Assembly (NCBI GenBank): GCA_020445335.1
Contig: JAGRGU010000003.1
Coordinates: 1 to 33,876, forward strand
Source of the DNA: Gammaproteobacteria bacterium
Lineage (GTDB): Bacteria; Pseudomonadota; Gammaproteobacteria; Chromatiales; Chromatiaceae
DNA length: 33,876 nucleotides
Reading direction: 5' to 3'
The translations under genes were made by a program, and so were the position numbers. Shown here piece after piece: positions 1-7,476 of this stretch; the stretch's first letter is position 1, and each line of letters opens with the position of its first letter. The notes below the pieces were generated by a model. That model was not told the DNA's origin, did no database searches, and was given only the letters and a program-made list of their open reading frames with translations.

Positions 1-311
1 TGCTGGCGGTGCCGATCCTGATCCAGGTCTATTTCAACTCCGGTCTGGCCTATCTGCTGAACCGCCGGTTCGGGGTCGCCCATTGCGTGGCGGCACCCTC
101 AGCGCTGATCGGGGCGAGCAACTTCTTCGAACTCGCCGTCGCCGCGGCCATCGTGCTGTTCGGCTTCGATTCGGGCGCGGCGCTCGCGACCGTGGTCGGT
201 GTGCTTGTGGAAGTGCCGGTGATGCTGTCGGTGGTGAAGATCGTCAACTCTACGCGCGAGTGGTATGAACGCGTTGGCACAACGTCGGGCACCAGCGAGG
301 AAAACGAATGA
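1..311 (+). CDS. arsB: ACR3-family arsenite efflux permease, C-terminal part
   Basis: This is the last ~100 residues of a gene that starts before the window; the reading frame is open from base 3 and stops with TGA at 309-311. The segment [14 protein letters not shown] followed by [14 protein letters not shown] is the characteristic end of ACR3 (bile/arsenite/riboflavin transporter superfamily) permeases, which extrude arsenite across the inner membrane. ACR3 proteins are about 350 residues with ten membrane helices, of which the last two or three are seen here. It heads a run of same-strand arsenic-associated genes. ACR3 genes are often called arsB or acr3; the symbol follows common usage. 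The family call is firm, but the intactness of the missing N-terminal part cannot be judged. Confidence 0.9.
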   Translation, partial: LAVPILIQVYFNSGLAYLLNRRFGVAHCVAAPSALIGASNFFELAVAAAIVLFGFDSGAALATVVGVLVEVPVMLSVVKIVNSTREWYERVGTTSGTSEENE

Positions 312-386
312 GAAGAGTACTTCGCAGTGATCAAAACGAAATCCAAATATTCTGAACAGGCCCCTGGAAATCAAGAGGAGTCCAAA

Positions 387-614
387 ATGATCATTCTGAA
401 ATCCACCATCACCTGTCCCAAGTGCGGTCATGTCGCTGAAGAGACCATGCCGACCGACGCCTGTCAGTGGTACTACGAGTGCAAGGGTTGCGGGGAACTG
501 CTCAAGCCGTTGCAAGGCGACTGCTGCGTGTTCTGTTCGTACGGCACGGTGCCGTGTCCGCCTCTCCAGTCAAAAGGTGAAAGCGCCTGTTGCAGCCCCG
601 GCTGCTGCGATTGA
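387..614 (+). CDS. Small cysteine-rich GDCCVxC-domain protein
   Basis: A 75-residue protein beginning MIILKSTITCPKCGH. An in-frame GTG/ATG region lies further upstream from 327, but the ATG at 387 has an AGAGGAG ribosome binding site ending at 380 and was chosen. It contains an N-terminal CPKCG knuckle, a central CKGCG knuckle, the signature GDCCVFCSYGTVPCPPLQ, and a C-terminal CCSPGCCD tail, so about a sixth of the residues are cysteine. Small GDCCVxC proteins recur in mercury and arsenic resistance islands; their biochemical role is not established. Thiol-rich metal(loid) binding is the obvious inference. It sits between the arsenite exporter and a CxxC thioredoxin-like protein on the same strand. 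Confidence 0.85.
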   Translation: MIILKSTITCPKCGHVAEETMPTDACQWYYECKGCGELLKPLQGDCCVFCSYGTVPCPPLQSKGESACCSPGCCD

Positions 615-638
615 AACGATTTTTTAGAGGTGATCAGA

Positions 639-878
639 ATGAAACATATCAAGGTTTTGGGTTCGGGCTGCAAGAACTGCGAGACGACCGCCAGACTGAT
701 CAGCATCGCTGCCGAGCAGGCCGGCGTCGAGATCGAGCTGGAAAAGGTCACCGACATGGCGCAGATCATGGGCTTCGGGGTGATGTCAACGCCCGGCGTC
801 GTGGTCGATGGCAAGGTGGTGCACGCGGGCGGACTTCCAGGTCCGGATAAGGTGCGCGGTTGGGTCAGCAAGAACTAA
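639..878 (+). CDS. Thioredoxin-like small redox-active disulfide protein
   Basis: A 79-residue protein, MKHIKVLGSGCKNC..., with a glutaredoxin/thioredoxin-fold active site CKNC at residues 11-14 and the conserved cis-proline context STPGVVVDGKVVHAG near residue 52. It matches the redox-active disulfide protein 2 type, which is short and lacks the extra helices of true thioredoxins. The ATG at 639 was preferred over an in-frame GTG at 630 because the AGAGG at 626-630 is then correctly placed. The gene is 24 bases after the GDCCVxC gene and 16 bases before the phosphatase-like gene, consistent with one operon. A role in reducing arsenate reductase or a partner disulfide in arsenic detoxification is inferred from context only. 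Confidence 0.85.
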   Translation: MKHIKVLGSGCKNCETTARLISIAAEQAGVEIELEKVTDMAQIMGFGVMSTPGVVVDGKVVHAGGLPGPDKVRGWVSKN

Positions 879-894
879 CCGCGAGCTAACCAAT

Positions 895-1419
895 ATGAGT
901 ACACACCCCTACGATGTTTTGGCCTTACCGGATCAGGGTCAGCTTATTTTTACCCCCTGTCCCGGCACCAAAGGTGTCAGTCTGGAAGAGTCGCTGGCGC
1001 AGTTGAAATCCGCCGGGGCGGATGCTGTCATCACCACGATGCCCAGTGATGAGATGGCGAGCAATGGGGTTACAGGGCTGCCACATGTCTGTTCCGGCAC
1101 GGGCCTGCGATGGTTCCACTTTCCCCTCGAGGACGATAGCTCGCCGGGGGAGGCCTTTGGGGAGGCGTGGGAGCGCGGCAAAGGCCGGGTGTTCGAGATC
1201 CTGGATCGATCCGGCACCCTGGCAATTCACTGCAAGGGCGGTTCCGGAAGAACCAGTCTGATGGCGGCGATCATCCTCTGCCAACGCGGCATGAAGCACG
1301 ATCAGATTCTCGAGCAGGTTAAAGCGCTGCGCCCCAATGCCTTGAAGCTACCTGTACACACCGACTTTCTGCAACAACTCTGCACAGCGCAGCAAAGGCG
1401 GGGGAGCGCTGAAATGTGA
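895..1419 (+). CDS. Dual-specificity/tyrosine phosphatase-like protein in ars operon
   Basis: A 174-residue protein starting MSTHPYDVLALPDQG. It has the cysteine phosphatase signature HCKGGSGRTSLMA: His112, nucleophile Cys113, Arg119 and Thr120 form the HCX5R P-loop. The acidic segment FPLEDDSSP near residue 80 is a plausible general-acid loop. The fold family is PTEN/CDKN3-like dual-specificity phosphatases, not the low-molecular-weight PTP fold of classical ArsC. Related proteins occur in arsenic operons, and one possibility is that the P-loop binds arsenate or acts on an arsenylated metabolite; that is inference. The start at 895 was chosen over in-frame upstream starts because those overlap the preceding gene. 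The gene ends about 250 bases before DUF2703. Confidence 0.82.
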   Translation: MSTHPYDVLALPDQGQLIFTPCPGTKGVSLEESLAQLKSAGADAVITTMPSDEMASNGVTGLPHVCSGTGLRWFHFPLEDDSSPGEAFGEAWERGKGRVFEILDRSGTLAIHCKGGSGRTSLMAAIILCQRGMKHDQILEQVKALRPNALKLPVHTDFLQQLCTAQQRRGSAEM

Positions 1420-1672
1420 ACCTATCCCGATCATCGGCGGGCACCAGCCAGCTCGTGGCTGGAAAAACGCTGATATGCAATCGGATTTCACAAATCAGCG
1501 GCGACCGGAAAATGGCAATTTTGAAGCGGTGCGGTCCGGAATGGTCAGCACTTCTCGATCGTGGATGCGCTATCCACCGTGCTGATCGATAAAACCCGAG
1601 TCGCGGTCTAGACATTGAACGACAGAGATTGTGGCTATGTGAACCGCATGATCGACCGGAGCCTGTAACCCG
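1420..1672. other. Intergenic region with two inverted repeats inside the ars block
   Basis: This 253-base gap interrupts an otherwise tight operon. It holds a 7-bp hairpin (CCAGCCA/TGGCTGG, 1444-1462) and a second perfect 7-bp inverted repeat (CGCTGAT at 1468-1474 and ATCAGCG at 1494-1500, 19-base spacer). The first has no T-run after it, so it is not a normal intrinsic terminator. Bases 1525-1670 read for short stretches as codons in more than one frame, which may be decayed coding sequence, but no family was recognised. Confidence 0.4.
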
Positions 1673-2056
1673 ATGAAGACGATCGATATCGAATGGCGCC
1701 ACCTGCGGGTGGAGGGCGAGACCTGTGAACGTTGTGCGGCCACCGGTGCACTGTTGCGCGAGTTGGTTGCCAACCTGAACCGGGAGTGCGCACCCCGCGA
1801 TGTTCGAGTGACATTGACGGAAACACCGCTCGGGCCGGAGTCTGTCGAGGAGTCGAACCGGGTGCTGATCGATGGCCGGCCGCTCGAGGCCGGTATTCCG
1901 GCCATCCGGGTCGGCAGCAGTGCCTGCGCCTCCTGTAGCGATCTGACCGGAAGCGATGAGCAGTGCCGCACTCTGGAGCTGGACGGGCGCACTTTCGAGG
2001 TGCCGCCCGCTTATCTGATCCGCGCCGAGGTCTGTCGCCTTGGCGGCTGCTGCTGA
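1673..2056 (+). CDS. DUF2703 family cysteine-rich protein
   Basis: A 127-residue protein beginning MKTIDIEWRHLRVEGETC. The opening IEWRHL.VEGETCERC is typical of DUF2703 proteins, small cysteine-rich proteins that recur with arsenic and mercury resistance genes. Cysteine groups are CERC near residue 22, SACASCSD near residue 85, a single Cys near 100, and a terminal CRLGGCC. Function is not known; thiol coordination of a metalloid is inferred. The only ribosome-binding candidate is a weak GGAG about 11 bases upstream. The reading frame ends at 2056 and overlaps the TTG start proposed for ArsJ by 17 bases, so the two are probably translationally coupled. Confidence 0.85.
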   Translation: MKTIDIEWRHLRVEGETCERCAATGALLRELVANLNRECAPRDVRVTLTETPLGPESVEESNRVLIDGRPLEAGIPAIRVGSSACASCSDLTGSDEQCRTLELDGRTFEVPPAYLIRAEVCRLGGCC

Positions 2057-3299
2057 GTCTGCACCCGTGGACAAAGGAGTTCGTACCTATCTGGTGGTGA
2101 CCGGCGCCTACTGGGCCTTCACCCTGACCGATGGCGCCATCCACATGCTGGTGGTTCTGCATTTCCATAACCTGGGATTCAGTCCGCTGCAGATCGCATT
2201 TCTGTTTCTTTTCTATGAGGTGTTCGGCATCGTCACCAACGGCCTGGGAGGCTGGATTGCCTCCCATATCGGTTTGAATCGAACGATGATCGCAGGGGGC
2301 ATTCTGCAGGTTGTCGCCCTCGGCTCGCTGGCCGTGGATCCCTCCTGGCTCTCCGTGGCCTATGTCATGACCGCCATGGCGCTCTCTGGCATCGCCAAGG
2401 ATCTGAACAAGATGAGTGCCAAATCCAGTGTCAAGCTGGTGATACCACAAGGCGAGAATGCCGATACCCGGCTGTTCAAATGGGTGGCTATCCTCACCGG
2501 TTCAAAGAACACTCTGAAAGGCGCCGGCTTCTTTCTCGGTGGCCTGCTGCTCTACCTGACCGGCTTCCGATGGGCCATGGGCGGCATGGCGGCGGTACTG
2601 TTGCTGGTCTATCTCTATGTTCTATGGGCCTTGCCCATGGGAATGGGCATGGCCAGGAAGAAGGCCAAGATCAGCCAGATATTCTCCAAGACCCGCGAGA
2701 TCAACATCCTTTCGGGTGCCCGTTTCTTCCTGTTCGGCTCACGGGATGTCTGGTTCGTGGTCGGTCTGCCGGTATTCCTCGCTTCGGTGACCGGCTGGAA
2801 CCACATCGAGGTCGGCAGCTTTCTTGCTCTTTGGGTCGTGTTGTACGGCTTCGTGCAGGCGGGCGCCCCCGCACTGTTGCGCAAAGGTCATCACGGACGT
2901 GGCCCACAGAGCAGCAGCGCCCGTAACTGGGCATTGCTGCTTGCGGTGTTCCCCGCCGCTATTGCCATCGCCCTCATGTCGGGCCTGGATCCGGCGTTGT
3001 CGCTGATTGTCGGCCTGTTTGCCTTCGGTGCCGTGTTCGCTATCAACTCTGCGCTTCACTCTTATCTGATCCTGGCCTATTCCGACCATGACAAGGTGGC
3101 CATGAACGTGGGCTTCTACTACATGGCGAACGCGGCCGGACGGCTGACCGGCACCGTGCTTTCGGGCTGGATCTACCAGACCCAGGGCCTGGAGGGGTGC
3201 CTTTGGTGGTCGACAGGGTTTGTGCTGGCGGCTGCCTTGATCTCGTTTGCTTTGCCGAATGTGCCGGAGGCGACACCGGACGGGTCCGCCAGCCCATAA
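2040..3299 (+). CDS. arsJ: Organoarsenical efflux MFS transporter ArsJ
   Basis: A 419-residue major facilitator with about 12 hydrophobic segments. VRTYLVVTGAYWAFTLTDGA at the N-terminus and the conserved GIAKDLNKMSAKSSVK loop near residue 118 are hallmarks of ArsJ, which exports 1-arseno-3-phosphoglycerate. That product is made by an arsenate-accepting glyceraldehyde-3-phosphate dehydrogenase, whose gene usually neighbours arsJ. No GAPDH gene is present in this window; it may lie upstream of base 1. The start is uncertain: TTG at 2040 has GAGG nine bases upstream and overlaps DUF2703, while GTG at 2067 would give a more typical short N-terminus but has no clear ribosome binding site. ArsP follows after 15 bases. 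Confidence 0.88.
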   Translation: MAAAAESAPVDKGVRTYLVVTGAYWAFTLTDGAIHMLVVLHFHNLGFSPLQIAFLFLFYEVFGIVTNGLGGWIASHIGLNRTMIAGGILQVVALGSLAVDPSWLSVAYVMTAMALSGIAKDLNKMSAKSSVKLVIPQGENADTRLFKWVAILTGSKNTLKGAGFFLGGLLLYLTGFRWAMGGMAAVLLLVYLYVLWALPMGMGMARKKAKISQIFSKTREINILSGARFFLFGSRDVWFVVGLPVFLASVTGWNHIEVGSFLALWVVLYGFVQAGAPALLRKGHHGRGPQSSSARNWALLLAVFPAAIAIALMSGLDPALSLIVGLFAFGAVFAINSALHSYLILAYSDHDKVAMNVGFYYMANAAGRLTGTVLSGWIYQTQGLEGCLWWSTGFVLAAALISFALPNVPEATPDGSASP

Positions 3300-3314
3300 C
3301 CGGGAGTGTTGACG

Positions 3315-4286
3315 ATGTTCGAGCAGTTCGGAGATTGGGTGGCTTTTGGTCTGCTGGGACTCTCTTCGGAGGGTGCCGGCGGAGCCGCGGTGCAGTTCTT
3401 CGTCATGGACGCGGTAAAGATCTTCGTGCTGTTGGTGGTTGTGATCTATCTGATGGGGCTGCTGCGAGCCCTGCTCTCGCCCGAACGGGTGCGCGAGTTC
3501 GTACGCGGCAGACCTGACTGGCAGGCGCGTGGTTTCGCCGTCACACTGGGCGCGGTGACACCCTTCTGTTCCTGCTCTTCGGTGCCGCTGTTCATCGGCT
3601 TCGTTGAGGCTGGAATTCCGCTGGGCGTGACCTTTTCGTTCCTGATCGCGAGTCCGATGATCAACGAGGTGGCCGCGGTGGTCCTGGTCGGCATCCTGGG
3701 CTGGAAGCTGGCGGCACTCTATGTTGGTGCCGGGCTGCTGGTGGCCTGGTTCGGTGGCATAGTCATGCAGACCCTCAGGCCCGAACGTTGGGTGGAGGAG
3801 TACGTCTGGAAGATCCAGATGGGCCAGGCCGACCTGCCGGAGCCGGACCGCTCTTTCGTCGGCCGTCATCGTTATGCCGTGGCGGAGGTCAAAGAGATCG
3901 TCGGCCGCATCTGGATCTGGGTGCTGCTCGGTATCGGGGTTGGCGCATTGTTCCACGGCTTCGTGCCCGAGCAGTGGGTCGGTGACAACCTGGGTGGCGA
4001 TGCCTGGTACACGGTTCCTGCGGCGGTCTTGATGGGGATCCCGCTCTATTCGAACGCCACCGGCGTGATCCCGGTCGCCGAGGCGATGCTGACCAAGGGG
4101 GTGGCGGTGGGGACCACGTTGGCTCTCATGATGAGCGTGGCCGCCCTGTCACTGCCGGAGATGCTGATTCTGCGCAGGGTGATCAAGTGGCAGGCGCTTG
4201 CGCTCTTCGTCTCGATGCTCGCGCTGGCGTTTACGCTGGTCGGTTGGGGTTTCAACACCATCGCCCATTTCGGTATCGGAATCTGA
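3315..4286 (+). CDS. arsP: ArsP-type permease (organoarsenical exporter, DUF318 family)
   Basis: A 323-residue inner-membrane permease with about eight hydrophobic segments in two groups. It has the family motif TPFCSCSSVPLFIGF near residue 80, followed by EAGIPLGVTFSFLIASPMIN, and a second half with VLMGIPLYSNATGVIPV. This is the UPF0718/DUF318 permease family that includes ArsP, which exports trivalent methylated and aromatic arsenicals; the paired cysteines in CSC are thought to engage the substrate. An in-frame GTG lies at 3306, but the ATG at 3315 has CGGGAG eight bases upstream. Some DUF318 members have other substrates, so the arsenic role rests on the neighbours. It is the last intact gene of the ars block. 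Confidence 0.85.
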   Translation: MFEQFGDWVAFGLLGLSSEGAGGAAVQFFVMDAVKIFVLLVVVIYLMGLLRALLSPERVREFVRGRPDWQARGFAVTLGAVTPFCSCSSVPLFIGFVEAGIPLGVTFSFLIASPMINEVAAVVLVGILGWKLAALYVGAGLLVAWFGGIVMQTLRPERWVEEYVWKIQMGQADLPEPDRSFVGRHRYAVAEVKEIVGRIWIWVLLGIGVGALFHGFVPEQWVGDNLGGDAWYTVPAAVLMGIPLYSNATGVIPVAEAMLTKGVAVGTTLALMMSVAALSLPEMLILRRVIKWQALALFVSMLALAFTLVGWGFNTIAHFGIGI

Positions 4287-4309
4287 TTTTCCGTCAAGGA
4301 GATCTGCAC

Positions 4310-4342
4310 ATGAAAACGGAAATCCTGAAGAGAGTTTTATAA
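4310..4342 (+). other. Ten-codon open frame with strong RBS after arsP, likely gene-start remnant
   Basis: ATG at 4310 is preceded by AAGGAG at 4296-4301 with good spacing, but the frame reads only MKTEILKRVL before TAA at 4340-4342. The base composition drops sharply to AT-rich from about 4330. It may be the surviving start of a further ars-operon gene cut off by a rearrangement. A leader peptide is the alternative. Confidence 0.35.
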
Positions 4343-4351
4343 TTTATTGAA

Positions 4352-4395
4352 TGTAAATAAATAAATTTACATAGTCTGTTTTTTGTGTGCATACT
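4352..4395 (+). promoter_or_regulatory. Palindrome overlapping a candidate sigma-70 promoter
   Basis: A perfect palindrome, TGTAAAT (4352-4358), 6-base spacer, ATTTACA (4365-4371), lies in an AT-rich island. Its right arm contains TTTACA, a good -35 match, followed after 18 bases by CATACT (4390-4395) as a weaker -10. The arrangement suggests an operator covering the -35 of the PEP-CTERM gene promoter. This is seen by eye only. Confidence 0.4.
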
Positions 4396-4442
4396 TTGCC
4401 AAGGCGGTATCCGGCAACCAATATTTCAAATGGAATGAGGCC

Positions 4443-5231
4443 ATGAATCTCAAGAACGGATTTTCAAAGGCGATCTCTCTCGGCGCGCTGCTGTTTGGCG
4501 CCATCGTCAGCCTGCCGGCAAGCGCCGGCCTGATCGGTTTCTACACCTTCGAGGGCAACGCCAACGACGTCAGCGGCAACGGTAACCACGGTACGCTGAG
4601 CGCCACCGCGCCGACGCTGACAGCAGCCGGCTACCAGGGCTCTGCCTACCAGTTCGGTAGCGGTGGTGCCAACACCTTTGTCACCCTGCCGATCGACATC
4701 AATCCGGGTGCGCTGCCGCAGGTAACCTTCGGCGCCTGGGTCAACGCCGATGTGGCCGATGCGGTTATCCGCGGCATCATTTCACATGACAATGGGGATT
4801 TCGATCGCACGATCGATGTGGATACGCGGGCGGGAACGCCTGTGAAGTGGTGCTTTTTCACAGGTGTGGGTGGCGGGGGAATTTGTGACGGGGAGGTCGT
4901 CGTCGATGATTGGGTATTTCTCGCCGTCGCCTACGACGCTACCGCCGGAATTGGCCGCTTCGCCGTGAACGGCGCGCATTCGGCGAATTTCACCGTCACC
5001 AACGGCGCGGGTGAGACGCAGACCACGGTCGGCCGCAACCCCAATTTCGACTCCCCGTTCGTTGGCCGGATCGACAACGTCTTCTTCTACGACAAGTTCC
5101 TCAGTATCCAGCAGCTGGACGACATCCGTATCAACGGCATATCGCTGCCGGAACCCGCGACTCTCGCTTTGATGGGCCTTGGCCTGGCCGGCATCGGCTA
5201 CCGGCGGCGTCGCAGTGTGAACCCCGCATAG
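4443..5231 (+). CDS. LamG-domain protein with PEP-CTERM sorting signal
   Basis: A 262-residue secreted protein. Residues 1-28 form a signal peptide ending at the ASA/G site. The body is a LamG/concanavalin-A-like jelly roll: GLIGFYTFEGNANDVSGNGNHG, then PQVTFGAWVNA, DDWVFLAVAYDA and FVGRIDNVFFYDKFLS. The C-terminus, LPEPATLALMGLGLAGIGYRRRRS, is a textbook PEP-CTERM tripartite signal (PEP motif, hydrophobic helix, arginine cluster) processed by an exosortase during export to the surface or matrix. No exosortase gene is in the window. ATG 4443 was chosen from the signal-peptide position; GGA and GAGG lie just upstream, with the GAGG rather close. Such proteins are associated with exopolysaccharide and biofilm matrix. 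Confidence is high for architecture, and the ligand is unknown. Confidence 0.9.
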   Translation: MNLKNGFSKAISLGALLFGAIVSLPASAGLIGFYTFEGNANDVSGNGNHGTLSATAPTLTAAGYQGSAYQFGSGGANTFVTLPIDINPGALPQVTFGAWVNADVADAVIRGIISHDNGDFDRTIDVDTRAGTPVKWCFFTGVGGGGICDGEVVVDDWVFLAVAYDATAGIGRFAVNGAHSANFTVTNGAGETQTTVGRNPNFDSPFVGRIDNVFFYDKFLSIQQLDDIRINGISLPEPATLALMGLGLAGIGYRRRRSVNPA

Positions 5232-5255
5232 GTTCACCAGGGTCCTGGAATAAAT

Positions 5256-5289
5256 ACCCCGTCATGGTTTCGCCCAGACGGGGTTTTTT
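5256..5289 (+). terminator. Rho-independent terminator after the PEP-CTERM gene
   Basis: An 8-bp perfect stem ACCCCGTC / GACGGGGT (5256-5263 and 5277-5284) with a 13-base loop is followed by a T-run to 5289. It lies 25 bases after the PEP-CTERM stop and just before the convergent cytochrome gene ends at 5307. Confidence 0.9.
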
Positions 5290-5306
5290 ATCTCAGAAGG
5301 GAGGTG

Positions 5307-5780
5307 TCAGGCCTTGCAGAAGCGCTCCAGCATCTGCTGGTCTTTTTTCGCGTGCCCGGGGTCTCCTCGCTGAATGGCCCGGTTGACCGCGATTTTCCAG
5401 TGATCGCATGGTGGTGGAAATTCAGCCTCATGAATGTAGGCGGCGATCTTCTCCAGCATCTCATCCGGGAGCGGCATTGGTGGCATCAGCCCCATTTGAG
5501 CGACGGCTTCGTCATGGATCGCACGTTCCAGTGAGGGATTCTTGACGAATTCGACCATGCTGACGACGAAATCCCGTTCATCCAGGGTGCCATTTTGATA
5601 ACGCCGTTTGACACCCCACATCGGCGGGCCCAGCGGCGGGTCCATCTGCGGGTTGTGGCAGACATGACAAGCGGGGTAGAGCAGTTTGCCCTCTTCCGCC
5701 GCCGGAGTGAGCGCGGTTGCGAGTGGCGGGAACAACAGTGTGGCAACGAGAGTTGCCAGGCCGCAGTGGTTAGGAATCAT
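5307..5780 (-). CDS. Periplasmic monohaem c-type cytochrome
   Basis: A 157-residue precursor, MIPNHCGLATLVATLL..., with a signal peptide of about 27 residues. A single haem-binding motif CHVCH lies in YPACHVCHNPQMDPPLGPPMWG, and LMPPMPLPDEMLEKIAAYI provides a likely distal methionine ligand and the final helix of a class I cytochrome c fold. A further C-terminal extension of ~40 residues includes two more cysteines. The start at 5780 was chosen over an in-frame ATG at 5792 because GGGAG sits five bases before it. It is a small electron carrier; its partner is not identifiable here. It is transcribed away from the PilZ gene with only 38 bases between, so co-transcription with the upstream minus-strand genes is possible. 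Confidence 0.85.
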   Translation of the reverse strand: MIPNHCGLATLVATLLFPPLATALTPAAEEGKLLYPACHVCHNPQMDPPLGPPMWGVKRRYQNGTLDERDFVVSMVEFVKNPSLERAIHDEAVAQMGLMPPMPLPDEMLEKIAAYIHEAEFPPPCDHWKIAVNRAIQRGDPGHAKKDQQMLERFCKA

Positions 5781-5818
5781 CGGTGCTCCCATGAAAACGG
5801 CCGCTACGGCCGGGGTTG

Positions 5819-6202
5819 TCAGGACCAGGCGCCGATAATACGGGCTGCCTCCTCGCTTGTCAGCCGTTGTCCCTTACATTGGGTCTTCTTGAAGTACTCG
5901 ATCTGGTCGATCAGTCGCAATGCGGTCTGGCTCAACTCCTGGTTGAAGATGATGCCGGTCTCGTACTGACCCATCTCCGCTTTCCGACACCAGGCCACGC
6001 GACCGCCGAGATTGCAGGGTTTGTCGGAGAAGGGTATGCAGATCTGGATATCGATACCCGGCGAGACCCAGCCGCAGGCGCGGAAGCAGAGTCCGCCACG
6101 GCTGACGTTCTTCAGCGTATGCTCGTGCTCGCCGACCATGTTCTGCAGTTTGAAGCGGATAGGGATATCCGTTGAGCGCCGCTCGAATTGCCTGAGTTGC
6201 AT
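5819..6202 (-). CDS. PilZ-domain protein (putative cyclic-di-GMP receptor)
   Basis: A 127-residue cytoplasmic protein beginning MQLRQFERRSTDIPIRF. The PilZ c-di-GMP signature is present in two parts: RQFER (RxxxR) at residues 4-8 and NVSRGGLCF (a D/N-x-S-x-x-G motif) near residue 32, followed by the beta-barrel segments DIQICIPFSDK and LGGRVAWCRK. The C-terminal helix is ALRLIDQIEYFKK. The start at 6202 has an excellent GGGAGG eight bases upstream and was preferred over 6229. Known PilZ proteins link c-di-GMP to motility, stators or polysaccharide synthesis, so its position next to a MotAB-like pair is suggestive, but direct interaction is inference. Confidence 0.88.
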   Translation of the reverse strand: MQLRQFERRSTDIPIRFKLQNMVGEHEHTLKNVSRGGLCFRACGWVSPGIDIQICIPFSDKPCNLGGRVAWCRKAEMGQYETGIIFNQELSQTALRLIDQIEYFKKTQCKGQRLTSEEAARIIGAWS

Positions 6203-6459
6203 CGCAGTTTCCTCCCGTAACCAGAGCACCGAAATGGCTCGAGAGCCAGCCCGTCACTCTGAAGGAGCTCGGAGCCTTAAACAGCGATCGGATCGTATTG
6301 TTTTTTTCGACCGACTCCTGCTGAGCTGTTATCCCCACTTTTTTTGGGTTATTCACCCACTTCAGAGTATAGATCAGCGCCGGGTTGGTGCTACCAAAAA
6401 AAGGTTAACAGCATCCCACATCTTTATTTCAATCTGGTTAAGCCTCTATTCCCCCACCA
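6203..6459. other. Intergenic region between PilZ and MotB-like genes
   Basis: This gap is relatively AT-rich, with T/A tracts near 6299-6307, 6338-6345 and 6396-6403. A clean intrinsic terminator for the MotB-like gene was not seen. It probably contains the promoter of the PilZ gene, but no convincing -35/-10 pair was found. Confidence 0.4.
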
Positions 6460-7470
6460 CTATTGGGAAGCGGCTTCCGAAAGTTCGACCAATAACGCAA
6501 CCCGCCGGTTGCGAGAACGGCCCTCGGCACTGGTGTTGCTCTCCAACGGTCGGGTGTCGGCGTAACCGATGGCGCGCAGCCGCTCCGGGGCCATGCCCTT
6601 GTCGATCAGGTAGCGCGCCACCTGCGTGGCCCGGCCGGAGGAGAGCTCCCAGTTGGAAGGGAAGCGGGCGGTGGCGATCGGACGGTCGTCGGTATGCCCT
6701 TCGATCGACACGCTGCCCTGCTGTCGGTTGAATACCCGGTAGAGATCATCCAGCAGCGCCATGCCTTCGGGTGTCAGTTCGGTGCTGCCGAGCGCGAACA
6801 GAATGTTGTCGCTGACTTCGAGTTGCACACCTTCAGAAACCTGGGTGATACGCAGTCGTTGATCCAGATTCAGCGCGGTGAGCTCCTGCAGCAGTCGATC
6901 CGCCTCGGCTCTCCCGGGTTTTTCCGCGACATCTGCGACATCGTCGGACTGTTGCGCCGGCCCGTCGGTCTCGGCCCGTTTCTGTTCGACCAGAACCGCC
7001 GGCAGCGGGAGATTCTCCATTGACGGAATGCCTTCGTCCGGAAAGCCCTCCCGGGTGGGGCTGAAGGAGATCTGGCTCACCAGGGGGATGCCGGGATCCT
7101 CTATCCGGGTATCGTTGCCGGCCTGACTCTCATTGTCGACCAGGCCGGTGGCGGACCACTGCGACGTGGAGGTACCCACTTCGGTGGCGCGGCTGACCTC
7201 GTTCCGCATGGGTCGCTCTATCGGGATAGGCGAGATGAATTTGTAGTCACCGGGCTGCGTCTCGGCAAGCGGCGCCTCCTCTTTGGGTTGCAGCGCCAAA
7301 AGTACGACGAGCAACGTCAGAAAAAGCGTCAAAATGTCGATGTAACTGAGGAGCCAGTTGTCGCGCCGCTCCAGCACCTGATCGTCGATATCCCATGGGT
7401 CGTTGAAGGCGATGCCGGCGTGTCCGCCACTGCCGCGGATACCGCTGATCAGATCGGTGGTGTCGTTCAT
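6460..7470 (-). CDS. MotB/OmpA-family protein (stator-like, peptidoglycan binding)
   Basis: A 336-residue protein. A cytoplasmic N-terminus of ~35 residues precedes one transmembrane helix, LLSYIDILTLFLTLLVVLLAL, whose Asp45 is at the position of the proton-carrying aspartate of MotB. A long low-complexity periplasmic linker (about 60-190) follows. The C-terminal OmpA/MotB domain contains SIEGHTDDRPI, NWELSSGRATQVARYLI and GRSRNRRVAL. This architecture anchors an ion-driven stator to peptidoglycan. ATG 7470 is used; GTG 7473 is also in frame. The start is only six bases after the MotA-like stop, so the two are coupled. No flagellar or chemotaxis genes are in the window, so MotB is a family call and the machine it drives is open. 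Confidence 0.87.
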   Translation of the reverse strand: MNDTTDLISGIRGSGGHAGIAFNDPWDIDDQVLERRDNWLLSYIDILTLFLTLLVVLLALQPKEEAPLAETQPGDYKFISPIPIERPMRNEVSRATEVGTSTSQWSATGLVDNESQAGNDTRIEDPGIPLVSQISFSPTREGFPDEGIPSMENLPLPAVLVEQKRAETDGPAQQSDDVADVAEKPGRAEADRLLQELTALNLDQRLRITQVSEGVQLEVSDNILFALGSTELTPEGMALLDDLYRVFNRQQGSVSIEGHTDDRPIATARFPSNWELSSGRATQVARYLIDKGMAPERLRAIGYADTRPLESNTSAEGRSRNRRVALLVELSEAASQ

Positions 7471-7476
7471 CACAGA

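Noticed and set aside
1444..1462. CCAGCCA/TGGCTGG hairpin as a terminator
   Set aside because: It is followed by A residues, not T residues, on the plus strand and lacks a U-tract on the minus strand, so it is not an intrinsic terminator by the usual rules.
4383..4442. An N-terminal extension of the PEP-CTERM protein (20 more codons upstream)
   Set aside because: It would place hydrophilic residues before the signal peptide; ATG 4443 starts the signal peptide directly.
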